Below, piece by piece: positions 12,657 to 24,894 of a stretch of DNA of 64,000 nt. The stretch's first letter is position 1. The number at the start of each line of letters is the position of its first letter. This DNA comes from Lateolabrax maculatus (taxonomy: Eukaryota > Chordata > Actinopteri > Acropomatiformes > Lateolabracidae), in NCBI GenBank assembly GCA_031216445.1, contig CM062219.1:2463501-2527500 (forward strand), given 5' to 3'. Both the position numbers and the translations under genes were made by a program. The notes below the pieces were generated by a model. That model had not been told where the DNA came from, ran no database searches, and saw nothing but the letters and a program-made list of their open reading frames with translations.

Positions 12657-13420
12657 CAGACGTATCGTCAGGTTTAAGCCTTAAAGCAGATTTCTTATTC
12701 TGACTTGAACACTTTCAGGGGACGAACTAGAGGACTGTTTCCTGTCCACTGTGTCATCCAGAAACGTTCAGAATCACAGCTGCATGTGGCCATTTTTCTG
12801 TGGTGCATTAATCTGTTTGTAGTAAAACTAAAATATTGTGAACTACATTTGGATCCTGTATTATAATTCAGATTTATAGAGTGACTGTGATTTATGCTGT
12901 TTATATGGAGAAAAAAATAAGTATTGTAATGCGCAGGATTGTAAATTTCCTTTAAAAATATATTGTATATAATTATTACAGATAAGCTAAAAGAACATAG
13001 TGATAATTAGTCTCAGGGATTTTTTTTAAGGATAAATCAAACACAAATTTAAGATAAATAAGGTAAATCAGAGAAGCCAGAAATCTTTGAGGTAAATTTG
13101 ACCTTCTGGCAACAATTCATAGAAAACACATTTGAAAAAGCTACTAAAATATAAAATAAAAAAATGACCTGTTGGCGGTTCAGCTGTTACATACTTTGAA
13201 CATCTGGTGGTGAACAACGGGACAGTTGTGTGAGCGGGAAGAACAGATGTGTAGAAAACCTGCAAAGATCTACAACATACAGTCGGAGAGCAACAGTTCA
13301 CCAAACCCACCGCGTGTCGGACGACGTGCTGGAGAGCCGGACGTGTGTGAGCATGTGCATCAACTTAAATATATGTGACATGTGCAGAGCAGGTGCTTTA
13401 ACCTGTTTTATTCTTTTAAA

Positions 13421-14143
13421 AAGGAGTAGTTCCACATTTTGGGGAAACACTTAATCGCTTTCTTGCCGTGAGTTAGAAGGTGATTATCAATAACGCTCTC
13501 GGTCAGCAGGCTGGAAACAGCATGACTGAGGGGGACATGTCACGAGCCGGGTTTCCATCCAAATGTAGGACTCATTTTAGCAGAATCTTCAGAAGAAAAT
13601 CAGCTAAAGAAAATGCGAATTAACACGTTTTCACCCGCTACTGTTGTGCGAATATCAGGAGTCGTTTCATCGAGACAAGCAGCAGGTGGTGCTAAAGCTC
13701 CAGTCAGACGCCATCGTATCATTGTAGAAGAAGAGTGCGCACCGGGCGATAAACTGCTCACCGACGAAACTAAATCTTTACAACAAGGCTGGAACACTTC
13801 AAATTATTGATAAAAGCCGAGTAAAAGGTCACTTGTTCATAGGAGTGAAGGATCTTTACTTTAAATGCATAACCTCTTGCCAGAGAACATGACGTGGAGG
13901 CTCTGATGGGTTAAATTCCTTCCCTGCATGACAGGGCAAACACAATAACGGCCATTATTGATAAGGATATTATACTGAATTTAAGTTTAAGTGGCTACTT
14001 TAACAACGATTTGATGTGTTCAAGGCTCTGCTTAACTTTATGTTCAACGCAGAAACATGAGAGTGAAATCAATCTTCCCATCGAACGCTTTGCAAGAAAG
14101 GGGAAAAAACGTGTTTCCCCAAAATGTCAAACTATTCCTTTAA
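13421..14143. mobile_element. MITE-like element with GACATTTTGGGAAA ends, possibly nested
   Basis: The left end is AGGAGTAGTTCCACATTTTG, followed by the conserved CTTTCTTGCCG...GTTAG block. The right end is TTTCCCCAAAATGTCAAAC. A different repeat-like segment beginning GGGTTTCCATCCAA (about 13549-13850) sits inside, suggesting a nested insertion. Confidence 0.55.
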
Positions 14144-15093
14144 ACCACCTTTGGATTTGCAACAGCAAGCCAATAAATATATTTACATGGTGCAGTGATA
14201 TAGACCGACAGTGTCGTGAGGTGAAATTAAAGTGAGAACCTGAAACTGTCTTTTAATTCTTGAGCCTATTTATATATTAGTAGATATTTACGTTTCATTT
14301 GTATTTAAACAGATATAAGAAAACATACTGTAGATGTTTGCTTTTGGATTATCTGAATATTTATTATATGATCATATGATATTCAAATGTATTGTGCATC
14401 TTAAATATTAAAAAATACAATATAGGATAAAAACTAAGAAAAAGCATGAAAACAATGTATTTCTGTATTCGTATGTAATCATCAAGTTTGTATATTCAGA
14501 ACTACGTTTTTGTACCTTTACACTTATGTTTTTTGTTATAAAGACCCAAAAATGCCAACTGAACCGTGAGTTTGGTGAACTATTACACTTCCACTAATCA
14601 ATGGTAGATTGTGAGAGTTTTGATGGCTGAAATCAAATTCCACTTGAACAGATTATATATATTTTTTTAAAAAGGGTTTGTAATTTGCATCTCATCCAAA
14701 AGGGCTCTGGGGCCATAAATATAAGTATTGCTAACTACTAATTAAGAAAAAGCAGTATAAAAATGCAGAGCATTAACTACCACCTGCATGCTGTAGAAGC
14801 ATTGGTCTATAGGGAATACAAAATGTACAAAATAAATGTGCTGCAAAACAACCAGAATGTTTCATATACACATAAATAAAAGTACAGATGTCATCTGTCA
14901 AGGCAGACGGACCTCATTCGAAATGTGATAAGTTTCCCATAAACCCCCTGAACACATAACCCCCCTCCCACTTCCTCAATATCGGAAAACAAAAAGGGAA
15001 CACATTCTGTTTCTAAGGCATTTTGTACACTAGCTAATGAGAAACACAAGTGTTACTGTACGTTTCCCTTTTCTTTTATCGAGGACCCCTCAA

Positions 15094-18000
15094 TCAGTAT
15101 TTGAGCCACGGGTGAGCGGCGATGGAGGCCTTACTGCGGTCTCCGTAGTCGTAGAGCAACTCCTCGCCCTCGTCAATGTCTCGAGAGGCAACGAGGATGA
15201 GGTGAGGGACACCGTTGATGTCGTGGAGTTTGGTTTGGCAGTTTCCAGTTTTGCTGTGATTTATCAACCGACCCATTCGACCAGTCTCCTTAGTGGCGTC
15301 CACACTGTTGAAACAAAAAACAAAACACAGGCTTGTTCAATACACTGTAACAGCTTATATTAATTAATTCAAAAGGGACATAAAGTTGCCTATATTTGTC
15401 TTAACATTTTCATTTTTGATGCCATTTATAGTCGGCAGTTTCTCTGCAATAGCGATTCAATGCAAGGTGAGATAAGATGATCCTTCATGATTGTTCAGAG
15501 GGGAAATTCAGGTGTTACAGCAGCACAAAGACAGAAATAAGTACAGATAAATAGAGAAACTTAACAAATATATACATAAATAATTATAAGTATGTGAGAA
15601 AAGAATACATTATAGACGTTTTTGGTGAATACTAAACATCTCAGCTGGAGTATGTTGTCCAGTAATAATTTTCTGAACATTTAAATGTTGTGGTTATTTA
15701 TAAAAAGTAGACATGAGTTGGTTTATCATACCAGTAAGTTTTGCAGAGGTACTGGAAGTAGTACATGTAGCAGCCGGTGGCAGGGTTTTGAGCGTATTCA
15801 GCCTCCCTCTTTTTGGCGTCAGTGATCTGCAGCAGGTCTCCGTGGTACTCCACCACATACTCGCCTTTCTGGAAACACCGAGTGGCAAACACTGCTCTGC
15901 CCTTTCCCTCTATGTGCTGCACCTACAGAGACGTAGGAGAGGTTTTCCATCAGGACAGCCAGCTGGAGAAAATCTTTACATGTGTCAGGGATGAAAACAA
16001 CGAGAATAAAGTTGCCACTGGTTTTGGTTTGCAATTATTTTTCATGCACCTTCATTGTCTGCACTTTTTACCAAAACTCTCCTCATGTTTTCTCTGGTGT
16101 GTCTCTTATACCAGCAGCGAAATTGAATTCCTGCTGTCCCCATTTATTAATCATTATTACATATAATAAATATATTAGATTGTTGTTAATTTCACATCTT
16201 AATTGCTACTGGAGATCTTAAAGATTTGACCCAAAAATAATGGGTTTAAAGGTACATATGCTTACCAGGTTAATGTAGTCAAACCTATTGAAACCTGCTT
16301 TATGGATCTGAATTCCCTGAGAATAAGCCACAGGTGCAACACACACCTGCTGTGTCCGACAGACTTAAGAAGTAGTCGAGGTATAGTAGCTGCGATGTGC
16401 CAATCTGTGGGCCGAACGTGATAAAAGTTTGTTTTCTGGATCTGACGTGTGCCGACACTGGGATGTAAGACATAAGCATATAGAAAACCTCTTGTACCTC
16501 CATTCCTTGCTCTATTCCCTTTGTGATGAGATCATCTATGAGCTTCTTTTCTTCACACTGGAAACAAAAAGGAACACGAGATGGTATTACTGAAAAACAG
16601 CAGATTGGATTTCTCTCTCTCCCTCACACGTATACATGTACACGTCCAAACATCCACATCAATAATACAAACAATGTGGATTTTACACAAGCAGAACCAG
16701 ATTCTACAGTATTGACCCAAATATAAAACTGGATTATATTTCCTGTTTGAAGATAATAAACTAGTTGAGAAAGGTTGCCCTAGATATTATTAGTCCAAGG
16801 ATAAGATCAAGTCCTCATCCTTGTTGATTTGCCTTTTCTCACGCAAAAGTTTCCTGTGATGCTGACCCTCGTGGTCTGGGGTTACGTCTTAAGTTGGGGT
16901 CGCAGAAGACGACTAGTTATGGCTAAATTCCTGTTTCTGCAGTAGAGACGGGCAGCGAAACACAATCTTTATACAATCTGACAAGATAAAATGGGTAAAC
17001 TAACTCTGACAGACACACTACAAAAAGACTAGAAGAAAGCTGCGAGCTTAGCAACATTAAATCTGAAAAGATCCATAAGTCTTGTTTTTTTTTTTTTTAT
17101 GGGTTCTTGGGTTAGATGCCTGAAATAAAGTCTGTGTTTAACAGAAGTTTAAGAGATTTTCACGTTTTGTTTTACGACATAAAATGCACCACTCACTCTC
17201 ACACTCGTGAATCTTGAAGCTTTTCAGTGTCTTAAAAGAGGCTGTTGCTTTTTTTTGTGTCCAACAGTTTATTGTAACATGAAACATTTTCATAAAACAA
17301 ACTCATCCCCCACCCCCTCCATCCCACCCTATACCTCCATAGCTAAATAAACAATACAAACAATATTGTTATTGTTAATATGTACATATATTGACAGTGG
17401 ACCATCAGTTGACAAATGCTGTGCGTATTGTGTGATCAGCTCTAGGACACTGTCTGTTGTTAATAGGGTCAAAGAATGGGCTCCATGTTTTCAGAAACAA
17501 GCCTTGGCTTCCCGAGAGTCTGGATGTGTCTCGTTCATAGGCTGCTATGTCGGACATTTGTGAGTATTATCTTGCTGAACAAAATGTGTATCATAAACTT
17601 TTGTTTGCCACAGAGCTTTTTGTCGAAGGAACCAGGGCGATCATCCCTGCAGCCCTCTATACTGACAACCAATCTAAAGTAATACATTGTAGTATTATAG
17701 TAGTAATTTCATCTTACCTTCAGCTCTGTTTCACTTTTTCTTGAGCTTCGTCTTATTGGATAATAGTCAGTAACTTTTCGGTTTTGGGAGTTTTTCCCTC
17801 CTGCACTGTAGCGGAAAAAAAGAAGAGAACAACTATTACAACTACAAGAATAACTATCACACTATCATGTTGTTTGATAAGAATTCTTCCATGACAGCAT
17901 GTAAAAAAAAAAAAAAAAAAAAAAAAAAGAAAAATGCATCAATAACCAGGACTTACATTCTTAGTGTGGATTTTTTTCCTTTGACCTTGAGGCGGACCCC

Positions 18001-19840
18001 TCTCCTCTGGTGGCTGTGGAGAGCGCTGCTGTTGTTGGCGTGGAGGGGAGCGTGAGACAAACTGTTGCTGAGAGGCAGGGAGAGTTCGGTGGGGGAACGA
18101 AGGCAGGTCTGAGTGCGGTAGAGCTGCGGATGCGGCGGCTGTTCATCTGACCAGCAGGGTGAACACTGGCTGTAGCCGCTCTCCATCTCTGGGAAGTCAG
18201 TCTTTGAGTCTTTTGGTGTGTTGCTGATGGTGTTTGTTCTCCTGCCTGAGAGGAAACAGTGAAGGAAAAAAAACACAAGTATATTATCCTGATGTTCCTC
18301 GTTCTTCTCACTGCCTAGAATTACACGATTTACTAAAATATAAAAATAAAGGATAATCTGTTTGCTCTCCTGGTGTGTTTACACACTAAGACCGCTGTCT
18401 TCAGGTGGAGATCAAGCTGTGGAGCAGCAGCAAAGACTCTTACCCACTCCCTGCCTCTGAGCATCAATTTGCTGGCAGCATATTGGGGAGCACCTTCCCT
18501 CCTGGGTCAGCTTGATCGTCTTTTCATCGTGAACTGGTGATATGGACTTGGGGCAGCTTAGGACAGTGACTGAATGGCTATTGCATACAATCTCCTGTGA
18601 ATTCAGAGAGGAAATGTATTTAGTCCATGTCCATGTTAGTACAGCTGTATGCTTCAATTTTACATAGAATAAATGAAGGACAACAGAAGATAAAAGTCCA
18701 CAAGAACACATAATTACCATAGTGAAGAGTTTGCAAGCAAAAGAAACAAACATATAATCAAGAAAAATTGTACATAAACTACATAAATTAAGAAAGACAA
18801 CAGATAAAACAAACTAAGCCCCACAGATATTCACTTTATTATAATATATGACAAAGAAAAGCAGCAAATCCTCACATTTGAGAAGCTGGAGAAACTGATT
18901 TTTTTTTTGGCATTTTTGCTTGAAATATGAAATGATTAATCAAAATGGTTAAATTTCGGTCGATCTGTAAATCAGTTGTTTCAGCTCAGGTATTTGTACC
19001 TAAGTATTTTCATTTTCTGCTATTTTATTCTCCTACTTCACTACAATTCAGAGGCAAATATTGTACTTTTTACTCTACTACATGTATCTAATAATCCCTA
19101 TCATTTAATACAATATATGAATCAAGAAATACATGGGTGTATAAATATATATAAAGTAATTAAAATGAGCTCCACTTTTACCTGCTGCAACATTAAAGTG
19201 ATGAACTCATTAATGCATCAACAATTATAATCCAATAATAATAACTGATAAAGAACTAGTAACATTTTGAATGCAGGACTTTTATTTCTACCATGTGGTA
19301 TTGCTACTTTCACTTAACAATAAGTAACCTTCCACCACAGAGTACAAGTACCCTGAAACTGTGTATAAGTACACTAATATCATGTACTTGAGTGGAGCAG
19401 TGGTGTGGGTGGGGCCCTGAGGAGGGAACCATGCTGGCTCCACACCCACAGCAGCTCTCCATCAGTCCCTTTAAACCCGGAGTCCGGACACATGCAGGCC
19501 TCCTGGCTCCTTCTCTCCCGACTCAAATCCACCATGAAAACACCAGAAACACTCCAGCAGCTGCTCTTCACCCATAAACCCGCCTCGCAGAGGCAGAATC
19601 CGACAGTTTTCTGGTCTGAAGTCCGAGATGCTGCTGTGTCCTCAGTTAGCAACTAGCTCATGTTAGCACTCGTCACTCAGTAACTGCAGGAACTCGCAGT
19701 AGAAACACAGCGGGGCTGTAAAATTCATTTTAATACCGTCAAACACGCTCGTCCGGCTCTCGCAGACGGAGTTAACCCGCTGAATCTGGCTTCCCGCCGC
19801 CGGTAGTTGACGTGTGTTTGGTGAAACTTACCCCGTTCAT
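15094..19840 (-). CDS. KMT5A: KMT5A (SETD8/PR-Set7), histone H4 Lys20 monomethyltransferase
   Basis: Exons in transcript order, minus strand: 19840-19832 (ATG AAC GGG), 18594-18444, 18245-17957, 17805-17718, 16557-16498, 15922-15732 and 15304-15094 (stop). They total 999 nt, 332 residues; from memory the human protein is about 352. The SET domain spans about 200-332, with GKGRAVFAT, YVVEYHGD (221-228), RLINHS (275-280, the cofactor-binding NHS) and ELLYDYGDRSKAS near the end. Residues 158-169, NRKVTDYYPIRR, match the PIP degron that in the human enzyme drives PCNA-coupled CRL4-Cdt2 destruction. The N-terminal third is divergent and Ser/Cys-rich. The enzyme monomethylates H4K20 in chromatin during the cell cycle (family knowledge). 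An in-frame open stretch upstream of 19840 lacks an ATG, so this start was chosen. It is transcribed away from SBNO1. Confidence 0.93.
17903..17928. repeat. Poly(A) tract (poly(T) in KMT5A orientation)
   Basis: 26 consecutive A on the plus strand. In KMT5A pre-mRNA this is a U run starting about 28 bases after the donor of exon 18245-17957, inside a 151-base intron. Confidence 0.95.
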
Positions 19841-20130
19841 GTCCGACTTGTGTCCGCGGCTCGTCGCTCGGCTCGAGCTTCTCGTTTTCGGGGGGAAATG
19901 AAATGAAGTTTTCGGCCAGTTGAGGGATGAAGCTGTCCCTGCTCCTGCGGCAGTGCCCTCCCTGCGAGCTGGCCCCCTTCCACGGTGACTGGGCGGCCGT
20001 CTGTTGTGTTTAAACTGCCAGCAGCTCAACCGACGCAGCCTCCACAGCTCCCGGCCGCCATTTTTCTAACATGTTAATGAAGGAAGGAGACGACGAGATG
20101 GCGCCGCCTGCCGGCCAACGGCCGCAGAGC
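19841..20130 (-). promoter_or_regulatory. KMT5A CpG-rich promoter / 5' UTR
   Basis: A GC- and CpG-dense block lies just upstream of the KMT5A start codon. On the minus strand it contains AAAATGGCGGCC (about 20053-20064), a YY1-type motif often found near TATA-less start sites. The ATG in that motif (20061-20059) opens a 12-codon frame ending in TGA at 20028-20026, a possible upstream ORF if transcription starts above it. No TATA box was seen and the start site cannot be fixed. Confidence 0.55.
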
Positions 20131-20138
20131 CAGTTTAC

Positions 20139-20335
20139 ACGGTGAGAGTACTGATAAAACACGGTAAATATACTGATAAAACACGGCAAAAATACTAATA
20201 AAACACGGTAAGAGTTCTGATAACACAGTAAAAGTACCAATAAAACACGTAAAAGTACTAACTAAGTAATAACACACGGTACAAGGACAAATAACACATG
20301 ATAAAAGTACTAATAACACAAATTCAAAATGTTAC
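20139..20335. repeat. Degenerate ~22-bp minisatellite
   Basis: About eight imperfect head-to-tail copies of a unit like CGGTAARAGTACTGATAAAACA. Copies begin near 20139, 20162, 20185, 20208, 20227, 20249, 20278 and 20300 and become more irregular rightwards. It lies about 300 bases upstream of the KMT5A start codon. It runs into dispersed repeat family A, whose AAAGTAC-type core it resembles. Confidence 0.7.
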
Positions 20336-22500
20336 TTAAGTAAAGTAGTGGAGTTGAAATAGAAAGTAAGAACAGAAGAAAAGACTCAAGTGAAGTACAA
20401 GTACCTCAGATTTGTACTTGAAGACAGTACTTGGGTAAATATACATTAGTTACATTCCACCACTGCTCAAATATCCCATAACATACCGAAATCAGCTAAA
20501 TGTTTCTACTTAAATGTCATAAATTCACTTCATTAATTATGTTGTTACAGGGTTCAACTCCCAGATCATCATGCATCTGTCATACAGTGTCAGTAACCCT
20601 GTAACACTAAAGCATCCACTTACCTTCAAATTATGAATAAATATATATTACTTAGAGTTTAAAATATACACTGTGCTTTAACTGTAATGTACTATTATCC
20701 ATCATTGTCAAATATAAATGAAAGCCAAATAAAATAACAACTGTTTCACTGATGCCACCTGCAGGCAAAGAGTGTTACAGTTTGCATGTGTGAGTGTTTT
20801 TATATTTAAAGCATATGTCAAACACCAAAAATGGCAGTTTAAAGCTTTTGTAAATAAATTATTTTATTTCCCTTTCTACCTTTTTTCTACCTTTCTATGA
20901 ACCTTAACATTACACTTATCTTAAGTAATGAGTCGAAGTTATTTCCTGCAGCCTATTTTCATCCACCCAGAACTATTTTACCATTAAACAACAGGATATA
21001 ATCAATGTAAACACTTTTTTAATTTATTATTTTCAGTATATCTTCTGCAGTCCCCTTTATTAAATTCTGGTCAGGACCCCTAACTTCCATTTCCAAACGT
21101 ACCAGGAAGAGAGAGGACATGAAATGAGCCTCTGAACAAACTGAACTCTGCATTCTACAGTCACAAAGTCAAATTGAGCTCATGAGCTCAGAAAAACAGC
21201 CTGTTTTCAGCTTCATGATGATGCATTTTCCAGCTGATCCAAGAGAGTTTGAAATTGTTTATTTGGTTTAATAAGGAACCCATAAAGGAACTGTTCATCC
21301 TTCAGTTTATCACAAACATTCACAATCATGACATTTGGAGATACATGGTTTTCACTGGACAGAAAAGTGTAACTAAAGTTGTCAGACAAATGCAGTGCAG
21401 TAAAAAGTACAATATTTACCTTTGAGATGTTGTAGAAGTATAAAGTTGCATAAAATGGAAAAACTCAAGTAAAGTACAAGTACCTAAAAATGTTTACTTT
21501 GTGCAAGTTAACTGCAATTTGGGAGATCCAGACCATTTCAGACCAGTTTCCATGCACTGAAGGAACAAGGTTACTCAGGACTGTAATTATCACTAAAGGT
21601 ATATGATATGCCTATTCTTAAGCACTCGGTTATTTGTGTTTTGTATTGTAAAGATTTGTATTCATGTTGACATGAAGGTTTTTTTCTGTTGATCATTTAA
21701 AAAAAAATACACACATTGTAACACACATGTATAAAGTATTTTTCGAACATTATTAAGCTAAATTCAAGTACAAATGTTAAAGAAACTTCATGATTGAAAC
21801 ATCTGCATAGTACACTCGCAATGAACAGAACAAAATAGGACTTCATAAGTAAATAAATTCAATGAAAAAATAAAAATATAAAAATTAAAGAAAGACAATG
21901 TATTTAGTTCATTCTTCCATTTTTGTTGTGTTTACAATATAATATGTAATACAATAAAAAATATTTATAAATGTTTCTCCTTCATTAATACTCCAGATTC
22001 AACAGAAATTATTACATTCACTTGGTGCAGCATTACACCTTTACACTGAATTCCTGCACTAATTCCCACAGGAACAAATATGTTCAACCTTCTTGATTCC
22101 ATCTTTCTCACAGAATCCACAGGTGTAATTATCCCATTATAAGAAGTTGATATTGAATTGATAAATTACATTTTAAAGCTCACATCTTTGGCTTTAGGTA
22201 TAATTGTACAAGACAACATATTGTTTTCTTATTTTACTTGTTTTCTCTGCCTTTGTATTCATGCAGAACAACTATTTACATTATTTTGTTGATAAAACAT
22301 GTCTAATAAAATGGTATTAGGTGATTGCCTCCTGTGTGAACACCTTGAATCAGACCCGATGCAATATTAAAACGCATAAAAACCCTTTGTATCATCGCTC
22401 TGATATGAATGTAGAAGCAAAAAAGCAGAAGCAGAAGAAGAAAAAAAAAGGAAGAGGCCAACGAAGAAGAAATCTTTTTCTCTGTCGTCACTTCCTCCCG
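20336..22500. other. KMT5A-SBNO1 intergenic spacer
   Basis: AT-rich spacer between the divergent promoters with no coding exon recognised. It contains family A repeat pieces at 20336-20470 and 21170-21510; the second is a direct copy of 42415-42735. The remainder, about 21550-22480, is low-complexity AT-rich DNA. Confidence 0.7.
21170..21510 (+). repeat. Dispersed repeat family A copy in the KMT5A-SBNO1 spacer
   Basis: Direct-orientation homolog of 42415-42735. Both share GCTCAGAAAAACAG, GATGCATTTTCCAGCTGATC, a TTCAGTTTAT block and a closing ACTCAAGTAAAGTAC. Further fragments of the family appear near 19000-19390, 20336-20470, 43430-43470, 45195-45300 and 59060-59110. Confidence 0.75.
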
Positions 22501-22736
22501 AGACTCGGCGCGGTCACGTGACGCCGCGCTAGCCCGCTGCCTCGGCTATGTTCGTCCTTTGCGCTCACGGGGCAGAAATGCGAAAATCTTCGCTTTCGTC
22601 GGTTCGTCGTCGTCGAGGCGGCTCCCGCGGCCGCTCCGAGAGCCGCTGCCACCGAGCGCCGGTGCGGAGTTTGACTGCGAAAACACCCGCTGTCGGCCTG
22701 CGCGTCACGTGACCCGCATGCGGCGGAGCGGTTGAT

Positions 22737-22785
<49 letters not shown>

Positions 22786-22895
22786 AGAAAAAAAGGGAGA
22801 AAAAAAAAGAAAGATGGCGTTAGCGCGGCGGAGCGAAGAGGACAACAAACCCCGCAACTGCTGAGCGCGAGCCGGAGCGGCCGTTTACCTGTCAG
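22500..22895 (+). promoter_or_regulatory. SBNO1 CpG-rich promoter and noncoding first exon
   Basis: CpG-dense DNA contains two identical palindromes GTCACGTGAC at 22513-22522 and 22704-22713 (E-box, USF/TFE type). A (GA)n tract (22739-22780) follows, then AAGATGGCG at 22811-22819 (YY1-like). A splice donor CAG|GTGAGT sits at 22895/22896 and would pair with the acceptor at 24894 just before the ATG. The exon's left edge is unknown. An ATG at 22814 opens a 17-codon frame ending in TGA at 22862-22864. Confidence 0.65.
22739..22780. repeat. (GA)n microsatellite in SBNO1 promoter
   Basis: A pure GA tract continues into GGGAGGGAGA-type purine sequence, just upstream of the presumed first-exon ATG at 22814. 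Confidence 0.95.
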
Positions 22896-24894
22896 GTGAG
22901 TGGACCGCTGCTCGTGCGACGCCCGCGCCCTCTCGACGGTTAGGAGCCCGCGCGGGTCGTCGACGCGCTGATACTTTTAACGGAAATTGTCTGAATTCTT
23001 CTTTTTATTATTTTCTTTTTTCTCCATTTTGAGGCTAACTAGCCGGGTTAGCTGCGTCCAGCGCACCTCGGTGCTATCGTTAGCTTGCGGTGAAGCGAAA
23101 AACATCAACAACAACAACAACACAACGACGCGAGGAGGGCAGTTAAGTTATCTGCCCCCGAGCCGCCGTGCCCCCCAGCTGCCGGGGATTATCCTGGGAA
23201 GGACACGCCGTGACACCCAGCCACGTTCAGGTGCTGTTTTATCCGCTCCGTGTTTGGTGAACTCAGGCGTTAGTCAGCTTTAAACCAAACGAGCAGGAAA
23301 ACTAAACATTTAACGCGTTTTAACGTTAAATGTTCTGTTAACGTTAAACCAAACGAGGAGTTTAGCAGGAAACACGGCGGTGTCATGTAATAGCTTCAAC
23401 GGCAAACGCCTGCTTGACATTTACGGGAAACGAGACCGAGTGTCCGTGGTTACCGGTAATAACGTGTACCGGCTGTGAGAGGAGCCTGCACGGTGTTTGG
23501 GCTGCGGGTTAAACGCAGAGTTAGTTTGTAAACGTGACTGTCGTGAATGTGAAAGTGTCTTTGCGTTAGCCGCCGGAGCTAAGCTGTGTCACCCTGGTGT
23601 ACGCAGGCCAGTTCAGCCTGCGTGACAGTGTGCCAGCTAAGTCAAATTAGCCGTGCTGGACCCTGAGATGCGTCTGTGTGCTGAGTGTTTGGTCCTATCT
23701 TTCATTATAGGTGTTGTTTTTGTGTACATAATTATTAACCTGCGGAGGTAACGAGGAGTCTAGGTTTGTGTAGGGGGGGCTACGTTGAGTCAGAGGGACC
23801 AGGAAGTTGAATTTACCAAAGTAGGGCATTGCAAACACGTGTCTTGTTTTGGGTCAGTCTGGAAGAAGTCGCCGACCAGACCTGGTGTGTACAGGAATGG
23901 ATAACTCTCATTTCTTCTGTCGTTAGTGTTGTTTTCGGAGTGGGTTTGGATATCTCGAGTTTGTGTTTCACTTTTTACTGTTTCATTTTCACTTCTTTCG
24001 GTGTGCGCTGTAGGAGGAGATGCGGCGAGGTGAACATTTAAATAGACTTGAGAGTTTTTGCTCACGTTAGTGTGGAATAACTTTACGAACAACAATAGAG
24101 AAAGTTTGTTCTGTTAATAGCGGATGTAAGCATTTATTACTGGTTTATTTTTAAACTCAAACCGGGCTTTGATTTTACACAGAATTCCGTGTTTGATGCC
24201 ACACGTGTGCTGTACATGTGGGATTGGGATTTTTGCTTCATGCATTTTTTTAATGGTCACATTACTGTGTTGGTTTTCCTTTGAAAGCATGCACTGTTGC
24301 ATCTTTCTGCTCATGGTTACTACAGAAAACATTTAAACCATTGGAAGTTATTATTGCTGTGCTTGTGGTTGTTAGCCACATCTGGTTCAGCCAATAGATC
24401 AAGCAGAGATTAGTGTTTTTAGCAACTGTAGTCACTTCACGTGGGGACAAGCAGTCAGTGTAATAACTCTACTTTAACCTTGAACTCCCAATTCTTACAT
24501 AATGATTTGTAAAGTTTAGAGGTTGGTGAAAGCAGCATATGATCGTAAATCTCCTTGAAATTTACAACTGAGTCATGTCTGTGTGAAGTTACACATTTTT
24601 ACATCACATGTTCCTAAGCTCTTCACATTTATTTATTTCACGAGAGCTTCAATTTATTATCATATACAGTAAATTGAAGCATTTGAGGAGCTGGAACCGG
24701 CAATTTTGTTTTTACATTTCTGCTTGAAATTTACAATCAAATTTGATGCAGATGTATTTTCTGTTGATCAGCTAATCAATTTATCATTAATTGTTTAATC
24801 TCTAAATATTTGTATGATAGTTTTATTGTTGTTTTTATTAATTTACAAATATCATCAAGACCTTAACAAAGGGACTCGTACATTTGTCTTGCAG

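Larger units (their letters stand above)
7475..15093. other. Convergent RILPL1/KMT5A 3' UTR and intergenic region
   Basis: No splice-compatible coding exon or conserved protein was recognised in these 7.6 kb. The left part should be the RILPL1 3' UTR and the right part the KMT5A 3' UTR (minus strand), but neither end is fixed. Minus-strand poly(A) candidates are TTTAAT near 14254, TTTATT near 14359 and TTTATT near 11370. The region holds two copies of a MITE with TTGTCAACAAATCC-type ends, two copies of a MITE with GACATTTTGGGAAA-type ends and a CA microsatellite. The rest is AT-rich and unremarkable. Confidence 0.7.

Noticed and set aside
13600..13810. Overlapping 65-codon frames on both strands in the RILPL1-KMT5A gap
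   Set aside because: They are inside repeat-like DNA within a MITE and match no known protein.
19841..20029. In-frame open stretch upstream of the KMT5A ATG as extra coding sequence
   Set aside because: No ATG occurs in that frame, the sequence is CpG-island-like, and the ATG at 19840 is followed directly by a good donor.
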